The notes under the pieces: generated by a model | Told to the model about the DNA's origin: nothing | What the model saw: only the letters and a program-made list of their open reading frames with translations | The model's database searches: none | Position numbers and translations under genes: made by a program | DNA from: Flavobacteriales bacterium | GTDB taxonomy: Bacteria > Bacteroidota > Bacteroidia > Flavobacteriales_D > Crocinitomicaceae | Assembly: GCA_018665005.1 (NCBI GenBank) | Contig: JABJEE010000026.1 | Location: 1-23,147, forward strand | Direction: 5' to 3' | DNA length: 23,147 nucleotides | Shown: in pieces, positions 16,155 through 23,147 of the stretch | How positions within the stretch are numbered: position 1 is the first letter of the stretch | How the letters are laid out: every line of letters begins with the position of its first letter

Positions 16155-17129
16155 TTATCCGATTGCTTTTATGATCTCAGTTGGCTCATGGGCCATGCAT
16201 TTGAAATGACCTTTTGGGCATTGATCATATCCGATTTTTGAACAAGGACGACAATTCAATTGATGTTTCTCAATAATGACATCGTTTGGATTTGATATTT
16301 TCCTGTAGGGAGACATTCCAAATTTCGGCGTCGTATTTCCCCATATACTTATAATGTCTAACTCAAAAAAAGATGCAATATGCATCAATCCTGTATCTCC
16401 AGTAATAAGCTTAGCTGATTGTTGAAGGATACTCGCAGATTGTAGAATGTTATAGTTCCCTGCACAATTTACAATGGTCTTGTTTTTAAATGCGTCTTGA
16501 AGCTTTGACCCAATTTCAGCGTCATTTGAATCTCCTAATAAGGCAATTGGGACATTAATTTGATCTATGACTTTTACCAAAACAGAATACGGGATTTTTT
16601 TGGTGTTAAATTTTGCACCTAAGGCTATGCAGTAGAACTTGTTGGGAATTGCATCAAATATGTTTTTCACTTCGACCTGATCATCTGTAGGCACGGAAAA
16701 TGGGCTTCGAGTAATTGACTCGTTTAACCCTAAGTATTTTAGGGTCTCAAAATAACGATCCACGATATGAATATCAGGAAGAACATCAATTTTGAAAGAA
16801 GTAAATAATTTTTTTCTAAAGTTTAATTTTTTGAACCTGACAATCTTTTTAGCATTCATAGCAGAAACTGAAATGCTTCGAATGTTCTTATGCAGGTCTA
16901 TAATCAAATCAAATTTTTGATCTTTAATCCATTTTCTCGCAGTACTCAATGAGCCATTATAAGCATGTGAAAGATCAATGTCTTTATTAGCCGATAACAG
17001 ATGGATAAAAGTGTTTTTTGAAAGATAAGAGATATGGGATTTTGGATACTTTTCTTTGAGGGCAGTAACTACCGGAAAGGTTAACACGATGTCTCCTATC
17101 GAGCTAAAGCGTATAAATAAAACTTTCAC
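16155..17129 (-). CDS. Glycosyltransferase family 9 (heptosyltransferase-like)
   Basis: GT9 enzymes transfer heptose or related sugars from nucleotide donors to the lipopolysaccharide core at the cytoplasmic face. The 324-residue protein begins with MKVLFIRFSSIGDIVLTFPV, the classic GT9 N-terminus with the SSIGD loop and acidic D13 used in catalysis. The C-terminal half has LGAKFNTKKIP (170-180), GDTGLMHIAS (244-253) and IWGNTTP (262-268), forming the donor site. The tail has four cysteines, C293, C296, C304 and C311, in the C-x2-C-x7-C-x6-C pattern seen in many Bacteroidota GT9 proteins. It is the last gene of the five-gene minus-strand operon, starting two bases after the kinase stop. The actual donor sugar is not known, so no gene symbol is given. 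Confidence 0.92.
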   Translation of the reverse strand: MKVLFIRFSSIGDIVLTFPVVTALKEKYPKSHISYLSKNTFIHLLSANKDIDLSHAYNGSLSTARKWIKDQKFDLIIDLHKNIRSISVSAMNAKKIVRFKKLNFRKKLFTSFKIDVLPDIHIVDRYFETLKYLGLNESITRSPFSVPTDDQVEVKNIFDAIPNKFYCIALGAKFNTKKIPYSVLVKVIDQINVPIALLGDSNDAEIGSKLQDAFKNKTIVNCAGNYNILQSASILQQSAKLITGDTGLMHIASFFELDIISIWGNTTPKFGMSPYRKISNPNDVIIEKHQLNCRPCSKIGYDQCPKGHFKCMAHEPTEIIKAIG

Positions 17130-17131
17130 CT

Positions 17132-18487
17132 TTATGAATTAAACTTTAAATTTACTTTGGTACCCATACCAATCTCAGATTTGAAATCCCCTGATATTCC
17201 CGTCATATTCATTCGGTACTTTACATTCGCAAGGCCAAGACCATGTTCTACACTGTCAACATCAAACCCATCACCATCATCACTGATTATTATAGATATA
17301 TTGTCATTTTCATCTTTTGACATATTGAAATTAAAAACATTTGCATTCGCATGTTTTAAAGTATTATTAAACAATTCCTGAATGATTCGATATAGGTTGA
17401 AGTTATCAATAGTTTGCATGTCTGACTCAATAATTGATTCATCCATCTCTAATCGAAATTCAATTTCTCCAATTGCATTAATACGGTGTGCAAATCTTTC
17501 CATTGCATTTATAAAACCTGCTTCTAATTCAGGAGGCAATAGATTGTATGCGATCTCTTTTACCTCACGGATGCAGCTTTGGAGTAAGTTCCCCAACTCA
17601 TTGTAATTTTCTTTTTGTTCCTCTTTGGCTTCGAGGTTTTGAAACAAGAGGTTTAAAAGCACCATTTGCTGACCTAAACCATCATGTAGCTCTCTTGCAA
17701 TTTTTTTCTTCTCGGATTCTTCAGCATGAGAAATAATATCAAATTTTCTTTTTTCAAATTCAAGCTCTTTGGTTCGATCAATAATTAAAGCCATAAATTC
17801 AATCTTTCCGGAATCTGATTCAATTTGACTAATTTCAATATCGACAGTTATGTGTCTGTCATCTCCAGTTAGCTGAACAAACCTGCCTCCTTTCGGTGTA
17901 ATCACATCATCTTTACTTCCTCCCGTATTGAATGAGGTTAACTGTCTACCAATAAGTTCTTGATCAGAAAAATGGTATAATTTCTGTGTTGCATTATTGA
18001 CGAGTTCGATGGTCATCTCCTCTCCTACCAGTTGAATAATGGGCAAGGGGGACTTGTTAAATACATCTTTAAACTTTCTTTCAGATTTTTGAACCTTGAT
18101 GCTTAATTGTCTTCTTAATAAACCATATTTCATGGTTTTATTTAAAACCTGGGCATTCAAGTCGCCCTTTAAGACATAGTCCTGGCCTCCTTTAGAAACG
18201 ATTTCTAAAGCGATTGATTCATCATCCATACCTGATAAAACAATCACAGAGGCGAGAGGAAAGAGTTCATTGATAGAATCGTAGGTTTCTACTCCAGAAG
18301 AATCTGTAATATTTAGATCCAATAATATGACATCTGGTTCTTGATATTTTCTAATCTCTTTGGCTTCGCCTATAGAATCAATCGAGATAATGTTTTCTAA
18401 GGAAATTCCAGAAGTGCTCAGCTGAAACTGAACCATCTCAGCAAAAACAACGTCATCCTCTATAATTAGTATTTGTGCTTCTTTCAT
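17132..18487 (-). CDS. Soluble REC-PAS-histidine kinase (HisKA_3 type)
   Basis: The 451-residue protein has no signal peptide or membrane helix, so it acts in the cytoplasm. Residues about 4-120 are a response-regulator receiver with D11-D12, phosphoacceptor D57 (in ILLDLN), S85 and K107 all in place. A short helix leads to a PAS domain at about 133-245. Residues about 250-320 form a HisKA_3 dimerisation domain with H268 in ARELHDGLGQQM. The ATPase domain follows at about 350-451, with the N box ELFNNTLKHA (371-380), DDGDGF (403-408) and GLGLANV (416-422). Input therefore seems to come by phosphotransfer to the receiver and by a PAS ligand, and HisKA_3 kinases usually pass phosphate to LuxR-type regulators. 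None is encoded in the window. It lies in an operon between an unknown membrane protein gene and a glycosyltransferase gene, two bases from each. Confidence 0.95.
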   Translation of the reverse strand: MKEAQILIIEDDVVFAEMVQFQLSTSGISLENIISIDSIGEAKEIRKYQEPDVILLDLNITDSSGVETYDSINELFPLASVIVLSGMDDESIALEIVSKGGQDYVLKGDLNAQVLNKTMKYGLLRRQLSIKVQKSERKFKDVFNKSPLPIIQLVGEEMTIELVNNATQKLYHFSDQELIGRQLTSFNTGGSKDDVITPKGGRFVQLTGDDRHITVDIEISQIESDSGKIEFMALIIDRTKELEFEKRKFDIISHAEESEKKKIARELHDGLGQQMVLLNLLFQNLEAKEEQKENYNELGNLLQSCIREVKEIAYNLLPPELEAGFINAMERFAHRINAIGEIEFRLEMDESIIESDMQTIDNFNLYRIIQELFNNTLKHANANVFNFNMSKDENDNISIIISDDGDGFDVDSVEHGLGLANVKYRMNMTGISGDFKSEIGMGTKVNLKFNS

Positions 18488-18489
18488 GA

Positions 18490-19152
18490 TTAATAGCTAT
18501 TGCGAATCAAAACCCGGTCATTATCAACAACCTCACGAATTCCAGAACGAAACGAATCTAACTCCTCTGGAGCAATACAATCTGTAGGAAATGATAATTG
18601 TAAGTCTTTAATGTAATCAAAATATACAGATTCTTTTCCAATAGTGACCTGTCTTAAACCAGACAAATACACAATAGTAACCTCTCTATCAGACACGATA
18701 ACGGCTTTAGATGAAATTCCAACTCTGAATTTATTTCTTATTCCAATGACAAGAAAAAAGAGGCCTTCAATAGAAAACCCAAAGAGAACAATTCCAGGAT
18801 AATGATGCTCTCCTGTTACTCTAAACATAGCGTAAGCAACAGCAGACATTATACCCGACTCTAGCAAAGTGTAAACAACTATACGTTGAGACCTTCCTTT
18901 GCTAACCACTTTATTCCATTGGAATCTTGATTGTTTGTTGACAATTAATAAGCCCATCCATCTGCGAATACTCCTCCATATTAGAAGAACAAAAAAGAGT
19001 AATGCGAAACCTAAAAACATGTAACCCTGATAAGGCAGCTCACTACCCGTAGTATGAAGAAAATCAATGGGCACATCCAATCCGATATATACCGTTAAAC
19101 ACAATAATGGAATTGTGAAAAATATCAATAGACTATTGGTAAAACTATTCAT
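18490..19152 (-). CDS. Uncharacterised membrane protein with four predicted helices
   Basis: I do not recognise this 220-residue family. Four hydrophobic stretches are visible at about 6-26, 42-60, 90-112 and 118-138, separated by a basic cytoplasmic-type loop (RSIRRWMG, then KQSRFQWNKVVSKGRSQR, about 60-90). By the positive-inside rule that loop should face the cytoplasm. The last 80 residues (about 140-220) are soluble and rich in alternating strands (VIVSDREVTIVYLSG, RQVTIGKESVYFDYI), rather like a small PH-like sheet. The start overlaps the DUF349 gene end by eight bases, and the stop lies two bases before the REC-PAS kinase start, so translation is probably coupled to both. That position makes a role as membrane sensor or partner for the kinase reasonable, but this is inference only. 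Confidence 0.85.
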   Translation of the reverse strand: MNSFTNSLLIFFTIPLLCLTVYIGLDVPIDFLHTTGSELPYQGYMFLGFALLFFVLLIWRSIRRWMGLLIVNKQSRFQWNKVVSKGRSQRIVVYTLLESGIMSAVAYAMFRVTGEHHYPGIVLFGFSIEGLFFLVIGIRNKFRVGISSKAVIVSDREVTIVYLSGLRQVTIGKESVYFDYIKDLQLSFPTDCIAPEELDSFRSGIREVVDNDRVLIRNSY

Positions 19153-20842
19153 TTGGGATTAATTTCAACTGACGTTTTAACATTAAAATTTCTTCTTTTA
19201 CCTCCTCATTCTTTTTATTGACCTTGTCAAAAAGTTTCTCGGCTCCTTTTGATACTGAAAAATAACCTAGATTGTTTTCTGATTGTAAAATGTCATTTTC
19301 TAAAGTAGAAATTCTCTTACGAAGATTGTTTTTTTCCTTAAAGAAAATATCTTTTCTGTTTTCCATCAATCCATAGGAATCAATTTTGAGCTTAAATATG
19401 GTCAGCTCTATTTGTTCAGGTTTAAATTGAAGACCTTTTACTTTCTCTTTTAGAACACCAATAAATTCGGATAAAATCTGATTTGACTTGTCTTTTCGAA
19501 CAGGCCCTATCGCAACAAAAGACTCAATATCTTCTTTAAGGTTTTGCTCCGTGTACTCTTTAGTTAATTCCTTATTCTTAAAGGATGCGATAGCCGTGTT
19601 TTTCGCCTTTAAGTTTTCTTCAAGACTCTTTTTAAGCTCGTTCGAGACTTCTTCCTTTCTATTAAAAAACTGATCACAAACTTTTCTGAATGCTTCCCAA
19701 AGAGGACGTTCATAACGACCTGCGTTCTTTGTTGTTTTCCACTTTTTTTGAAGATCTATTAATCCTTTAGTTGCCGCTTGAATGTCTTCAGAATTATTCA
19801 ATTCCACTGCTCGAGAAATTAATTCTTTCTTAACGTCTCTGGCCTTATGATCTACCTCATCTTTTGATTTAAAAAACACCTTTCTTTCATCAAAAAAAGC
19901 ATTACAGACAGCTCTAAATTCTTTCCAAATTTTGTCATTGTCTTTTTTTGCAGCGAAACCAATTTTTTTCCAATCTTCCTGTGCTTTTTTAACCTCATTT
20001 GTAAGATGATTCCATTGTTTGATATTTCTAGAATCGTCTTCTTCTTTTATCTTAATTTTTAGAGAAGCGATAATTTCTCGTTTCTTATTTAAGTTGTCAT
20101 TTTGAATCTGGCGATATTCATCGTAATGTTTATTTATTTTATCATAAATAGAACGAACCGCTTCCCAATAGCTGGTCTTTAATATCTCCCATTCCTCGTT
20201 ATTAACAGGGCCTATATCCTCCCAGTCATCTTGAAGTGAACGAAGTGATTTTTCAATTTCTCTTATTTGACTCTCCCCATTACGCAGAGACTGCAACTTA
20301 TGGATAATCTCTTGTTTTAGTTGAGCATTCCTTTTGTAATCATGATCTTTAATTTCACGATACATGTTTATGTTATAAAAGAACATTTCACGAAGTCTAG
20401 AATATTCTTTTTGAACGATATCCCTTTTTGTTCTAGGAATGTCTCCTATTTTCTTCCAAGTCTCTTGTATCGTGTTAAACGCTTTGAAAGCTGAGCCAAT
20501 ATTTTCCTCATTTTCAACGAGTGTCTTAAGCTCTGTAATTAGATCAGTTTTTTGCTTTAAGTTTACCTCTTCCAATTGATTTTTTAACTCAATTTGCTTT
20601 TTTCGGTTTTCTTTATAAGTACCGTAAAGAACATAAAATTGTTCTTTAACAATCGTAAAATCAACTTGCTCAATTGTTTCTCCTTTGTCCTTAGCTTTGA
20701 GCACCTCAACTTGTTGACTCCCCTCTGACTTCAATAACCAGTCATCAAAATCAACTTTAACCTGATTTACCTCTCTTATGTTAGAGATCAAGTCATCTTC
20801 TCCAATTTTAGCACTAAGCTTTTCTATTAATTCGTTTTTCAT
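19145..20842 (-). CDS. DUF349-repeat coiled-coil protein
   Basis: The 565-residue, highly charged protein has about five consecutive DUF349 helical repeats at roughly 95-165, 168-245, 250-325, 330-400 and 405-475. Each has a W-K/E-x-I-G-type core followed by an aromatic helix: WKKIGDIP (129-136), WEDIGPV (207-213), WKKIGFAAK (291-299), WKTTKNAGR (368-376, degenerate) and FVAIGPVRK (442-450). After these comes a coiled coil (about 495-560). There is no signal peptide, so it is cytoplasmic. DUF349 proteins are widespread in Bacteroidota and no firm function is established for them as far as I know; scaffold or protein-nucleic acid binding is a guess. Its ATG overlaps the PfkB stop (ATGA), and its own 3' end overlaps the membrane protein gene by eight bases, so it is an internal operon gene. 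Confidence 0.93.
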   Translation of the reverse strand: MKNELIEKLSAKIGEDDLISNIREVNQVKVDFDDWLLKSEGSQQVEVLKAKDKGETIEQVDFTIVKEQFYVLYGTYKENRKKQIELKNQLEEVNLKQKTDLITELKTLVENEENIGSAFKAFNTIQETWKKIGDIPRTKRDIVQKEYSRLREMFFYNINMYREIKDHDYKRNAQLKQEIIHKLQSLRNGESQIREIEKSLRSLQDDWEDIGPVNNEEWEILKTSYWEAVRSIYDKINKHYDEYRQIQNDNLNKKREIIASLKIKIKEEDDSRNIKQWNHLTNEVKKAQEDWKKIGFAAKKDNDKIWKEFRAVCNAFFDERKVFFKSKDEVDHKARDVKKELISRAVELNNSEDIQAATKGLIDLQKKWKTTKNAGRYERPLWEAFRKVCDQFFNRKEEVSNELKKSLEENLKAKNTAIASFKNKELTKEYTEQNLKEDIESFVAIGPVRKDKSNQILSEFIGVLKEKVKGLQFKPEQIELTIFKLKIDSYGLMENRKDIFFKEKNNLRKRISTLENDILQSENNLGYFSVSKGAEKLFDKVNKKNEEVKEEILMLKRQLKLIPNE

Positions 20843-21768
20843 TTTACCAAAACATTCATATCAAAATCTGCTATTCTCACAAACCTCTCAATCCGTGATG
20901 AAATCTCCTCATTCTTTAAATCCAACAGTCTCTCTGTTCCAAATTTCTCAACACAGAAAGAAGCCATAGCTGAACCATATATAACCGCTCTTTTTAAGTT
21001 CTCAAATGACAAGTCACCTGTAGATGCGATGTAACCCATAAATCCACCAGCAAAAGTATCTCCGGCACCAGTTGGATCAAAAACTTCTTCAAGCGGTAAG
21101 GCTGGGGCAAAAAACACTTCATCCTTAACAAAAAGTAGAGCCCCGTGTTCACCTTTCTTAATAATCAAAATCTTGGGTCCCATTCCTCGAATCAATCTGG
21201 CGGCTTTTACGAGAGAATACTCGCCACTCAATTGGCGGGCTTCCTCATCATTAATAATCAATAGATCTACCATAGAAATGGTCTTTTCAAGATCACCCAT
21301 TGCAATATCCATCCAAAAATTCATTGTATCCATTGCAATGAGTTTTGGTCTTTTATTTAGGCGAGTAATAACTGTACTTTGAACCAATGGACTCAAATTA
21401 CCCAACATCAGATACTCAGAATCTTGATATTCCTCAGGTACCAATGGGTCAAAATTTTCAAGTACATTCAGTTCTGTTATTAGCGTATCTCTGCTATTCA
21501 TATCATTGTGATATTTTCCAGACCAGAAAAAGGTTTTCTCCCCCTCTTTTACCTGTAGCCCTTTGGTATCGATCCCTCGTCTATTTAGATCGTCCAATGT
21601 ATCTTTTGGGAAGTCATCACCAACAACAGAAATAATATTCTGATTCTTCTCAAAATAGGATGATGCCAATGCGATAAAGGTTCCCGCCCCACCGACAATT
21701 TTATCGGTCTTTCCATATGGTGTTTCTATGGCGTCAAATGCGACACTTCCAACAGTCAATAAACTCAT
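20839..21768 (-). CDS. PfkB-family sugar or nucleoside kinase
   Basis: The ribokinase-like fold uses ATP to phosphorylate a sugar or nucleoside hydroxyl. The 309-residue product has the N-terminal VGSVAFDAIETPYGK strand, GGAGTFIA (26-33, the substrate-side glycine pair), VVGDDFPKD (48-56), and the PfkB signature DPTGAGDTFAGGF (231-243) with catalytic base D237 and the anion hole GAG. NDEEA (173-177) is the usual metal/phosphate motif region. Length is normal. The substrate is not determinable; adenosine kinase-like and ribokinase-like members look similar at this level. It is the first gene of the five-gene minus-strand operon, overlapping the DUF349 gene by four bases, and has a perfect -7 promoter box 19 bases upstream of its ATG. 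Confidence 0.93.
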   Translation of the reverse strand: MSLLTVGSVAFDAIETPYGKTDKIVGGAGTFIALASSYFEKNQNIISVVGDDFPKDTLDDLNRRGIDTKGLQVKEGEKTFFWSGKYHNDMNSRDTLITELNVLENFDPLVPEEYQDSEYLMLGNLSPLVQSTVITRLNKRPKLIAMDTMNFWMDIAMGDLEKTISMVDLLIINDEEARQLSGEYSLVKAARLIRGMGPKILIIKKGEHGALLFVKDEVFFAPALPLEEVFDPTGAGDTFAGGFMGYIASTGDLSFENLKRAVIYGSAMASFCVEKFGTERLLDLKNEEISSRIERFVRIADFDMNVLVK

Positions 21769-21787
21769 TTTTTTTTATTTTAAGACT

Positions 21788-21795
21788 CAAAGATA
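21788..21795 (-). promoter_or_regulatory. Bacteroidota -7 promoter element of the pfkB operon
   Basis: On the minus strand this reads TATCTTTG, a full match to TAnnTTTG, 19 bases before the start codon, giving a leader of roughly 15 bases. The -33 side is weak: TTTC with a 22-base spacer, the same arrangement as at the thioesterase promoter. It would drive all five genes down to the glycosyltransferase. Confidence 0.5.
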
Positions 21796-21829
21796 CGCAA
21801 TTTGACACTTACTTTATGAAATATAAATT

Positions 21830-21837
21830 TACGTTTG
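21830..21837 (+). promoter_or_regulatory. Bacteroidota -7 promoter element of the TPR protein gene
   Basis: TACGTTTG is a full match to TAnnTTTG. A TTTG lies upstream at 21801-21804, but with a 25-base spacer, longer than usual. Transcription from here would give a leader of about 45 bases that contains the hairpin at 21855-21871. It is back to back with the pfkB promoter. Confidence 0.4.
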
Positions 21838-21854
21838 TTTAAGGGAAATAGAAC

Positions 21855-21871
21855 ATCTCGTTTCGCGAGAT
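21855..21871. repeat. Short hairpin ATCTCG-TTTCG-CGAGAT ahead of the TPR gene
   Basis: Two perfect 6-base arms enclose a 5-base loop, 17 bases before the ATG of the TPR gene. Several T residues follow (TTTTGTAATTTT), so on the plus strand it resembles a small stem-loop with a broken T-tract. It could be an operator for the divergent promoters, a leader structure, or chance. Confidence 0.35.
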
Positions 21872-21888
21872 TTTGTAATTTTAAGCAA

Positions 21889-23147
21889 ATGAATAAAATA
21901 ATACTCCTTGCTCTTGTCTCTTCGTTCTGTTTTTCATTCCAGATTAAAGCACAACAAGATGATAAAGCAGGCGAACTTATTAAAATATTTAATCAAAATT
22001 CAAAAATATCTCTCGTATCGAATGATGAATTGGTCGATAGACTAAAAGTAAATTTAAATGAAGAGCAAACTAAAAAAAATGATAAGCTTGTCATATTAGA
22101 TATATTATTGTCCCATTTCTTAGAAAAAGGAGAACTCATTAAGTTTAAACAACTTTATCAAAATAATTTATCCCTTTTAAACCAAGATGCTTTAAAAATG
22201 TATTTCTGGGAAAGTGTTTTTTCCAATTATTCTGGAGACTATTTAAAGAGCTTATCTGCATCGAGAAAACACTTAAGTGAAGTAGAAAAAAACAGAAACA
22301 ATGATGAGCTTTCAATGGCTTACAGGATTCTTGCACTTTCAAACATGTATCTAAATAATAAAGATTCATCTCTTTTCTATTCCAATCTCTCATTAAATTT
22401 TGCTCGGAGATCGTCATCAGAGAATGCAGTTTTAAATACATTCAGAACACAATCTGTAATTTATAATCATTTTGGAATGATTGGACAGAGTACTTCTGTA
22501 CTCATTAAGTTTATTGACCAAGCAGAAGAAAATCGAGACCTCAAAAACATCTGTTGGGGTACCATTCAAATTGCAGAAAAATCTTTCCAAATACGCTACT
22601 ATAATGAAGCAAAAACGTATTACAGAAAAGCATTAAGTATTGCTGAAAAAAACAATGCGACTTTCTACAAATCTGTAATTTACAGGGGGCTTTCTGAAGT
22701 TTCGCTGGCTTTACAAGAGGAAGCTGAGGCGACGAGATATTTAGAAAAAAGTCTGCCATTAATAAAGGAGTGGGAAGAAAGTACAAACCTTCCTCTAACT
22801 ATGCTTACAAAGGCTAAAATATTGATCTATCAAAACAATTATGAACAGGCCAACAATGAATTAGCAACTGCAAGAAGTCAATTTGAACACCTTGGGGATA
22901 AGGTTGGAAATGCCATTTCCTTGCACCTTATTGGACAGCTATTTTTTAAACAGGAAGAATGGAAACTCTCAGAAAGCTATTTTAATAAGTCCTTAAATCT
23001 TCTTGCAGGTTATGAATTTGATTCATATCGTCTAGAAAGTCATAAATTTCTTGCAGAAGTCTATGCCAATAAACAAGATTTTACTCGGGCTTACGCCAAC
23101 CTTGAGGAATATCAAAAATACACGAATATCAATTCATCCATATCTAG
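21889..23147 (+). CDS. Exported tetratricopeptide-repeat protein, C-terminus beyond window
   Basis: The frame is open from the ATG at 21889 to the right edge (419 full codons), so the protein is cut. Residues 1-22 (MNKIILLALVSSF, ending FQIKAQ) form a signal peptide. The rest is helical, with TPR-like units most clearly at about 220-260 (YYNEAKTYYRKALSIAEKNN), 302-340, 343-378 (FKQEEWKLSESYFNKSLNLL) and 380-415. In Bacteroidota such exported TPR regions are often the sensor part of membrane-anchored histidine kinases or LuxR-type regulators, but the part that would show this lies outside the window. The gene diverges from the pfkB operon, which contains a cytoplasmic REC-PAS kinase; a functional link is possible but not shown. 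Confidence 0.88.
   Translation, partial: MNKIILLALVSSFCFSFQIKAQQDDKAGELIKIFNQNSKISLVSNDELVDRLKVNLNEEQTKKNDKLVILDILLSHFLEKGELIKFKQLYQNNLSLLNQDALKMYFWESVFSNYSGDYLKSLSASRKHLSEVEKNRNNDELSMAYRILALSNMYLNNKDSSLFYSNLSLNFARRSSSENAVLNTFRTQSVIYNHFGMIGQSTSVLIKFIDQAEENRDLKNICWGTIQIAEKSFQIRYYNEAKTYYRKALSIAEKNNATFYKSVIYRGLSEVSLALQEEAEATRYLEKSLPLIKEWEESTNLPLTMLTKAKILIYQNNYEQANNELATARSQFEHLGDKVGNAISLHLIGQLFFKQEEWKLSESYFNKSLNLLAGYEFDSYRLESHKFLAEVYANKQDFTRAYANLEEYQKYTNINSSIS

Noticed and set aside
17157..17736. Three consecutive plus-strand open frames opposite the histidine kinase.
   Set aside because: They are shadows of the kinase's ATPase and HisKA_3 regions, whose motifs are intact on the minus strand.
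22145..22786. Two minus-strand open frames of 81-98 codons at the right end.
   Set aside because: They lie opposite a continuous plus-strand frame with a signal peptide and TPR units that extends to the window edge.

Overview
The window is AT-rich DNA from a member of the Bacteroidota, most likely a marine or freshwater flavobacterium-like lineage (Flavobacteriales in the broad sense). The evidence is a TonB-dependent receptor with an N-terminal carboxypeptidase-like domain, a secreted metalloprotease with a type IX secretion (T9SS) sorting tail, a bacterial group of geranylgeranylglyceryl-phosphate synthase typical of this phylum, a DUF349-repeat protein, a TPR protein with a signal peptide, almost no Shine-Dalgarno sequences, and several promoter elements matching the Bacteroidota -7 consensus TAnnTTTG. 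I see no tRNA, rRNA, CRISPR array, insertion sequence or phage gene. Gene density is very high and no gene-free stretch exceeds about 170 bases.

Layout. (1) 1-7276, minus strand: a TonB-dependent outer-membrane receptor followed after 37 bases by a very large secreted protein of a Bacteroidota-specific type, which runs off the left edge. The two look like one transcription unit and may work as a surface pair. (2) 7442-8765, plus strand: a 4'-phosphopantetheinyl transferase and a geranylgeranylglyceryl-phosphate synthase, one base apart. (3) 8748-9581, minus: nadC (NAD synthesis), overlapping the previous gene tail to tail. (4) 9637-11436, plus: uvrC (nucleotide excision repair). (5) 11433-13613, minus: a secreted M43-type metalloprotease with PKD-like and T9SS sorting domains, overlapping uvrC tail to tail. 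(6) 13784-16154, plus: a tight three-gene run of acyl-CoA thioesterase, Mpo1-like/DUF962 membrane protein and secreted alpha/beta hydrolase, which suggests lipid or acyl-chain turnover. (7) 21768 down to 16155, minus: a five-gene operon with overlaps or 2-base gaps throughout: PfkB-family kinase, DUF349-repeat protein, unknown four-helix membrane protein, a soluble REC-PAS-histidine kinase, and a family 9 glycosyltransferase. (8) 21889-23147, plus: a secreted or periplasmic TPR protein cut by the right edge.

Most genes are ordinary housekeeping genes. The parts most worth a second look are the receptor plus giant secreted protein pair, the signalling operon that mixes an orphan REC-PAS-kinase with an uncharacterised membrane protein, the perfect -7 promoter boxes lying only 3-5 bases from start codons (probable leaderless mRNAs), two inverted repeats in divergent promoter regions, and the fact that all three convergent gene pairs overlap or abut with no room for a terminator. 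I found no clear new defence or mobile system here.
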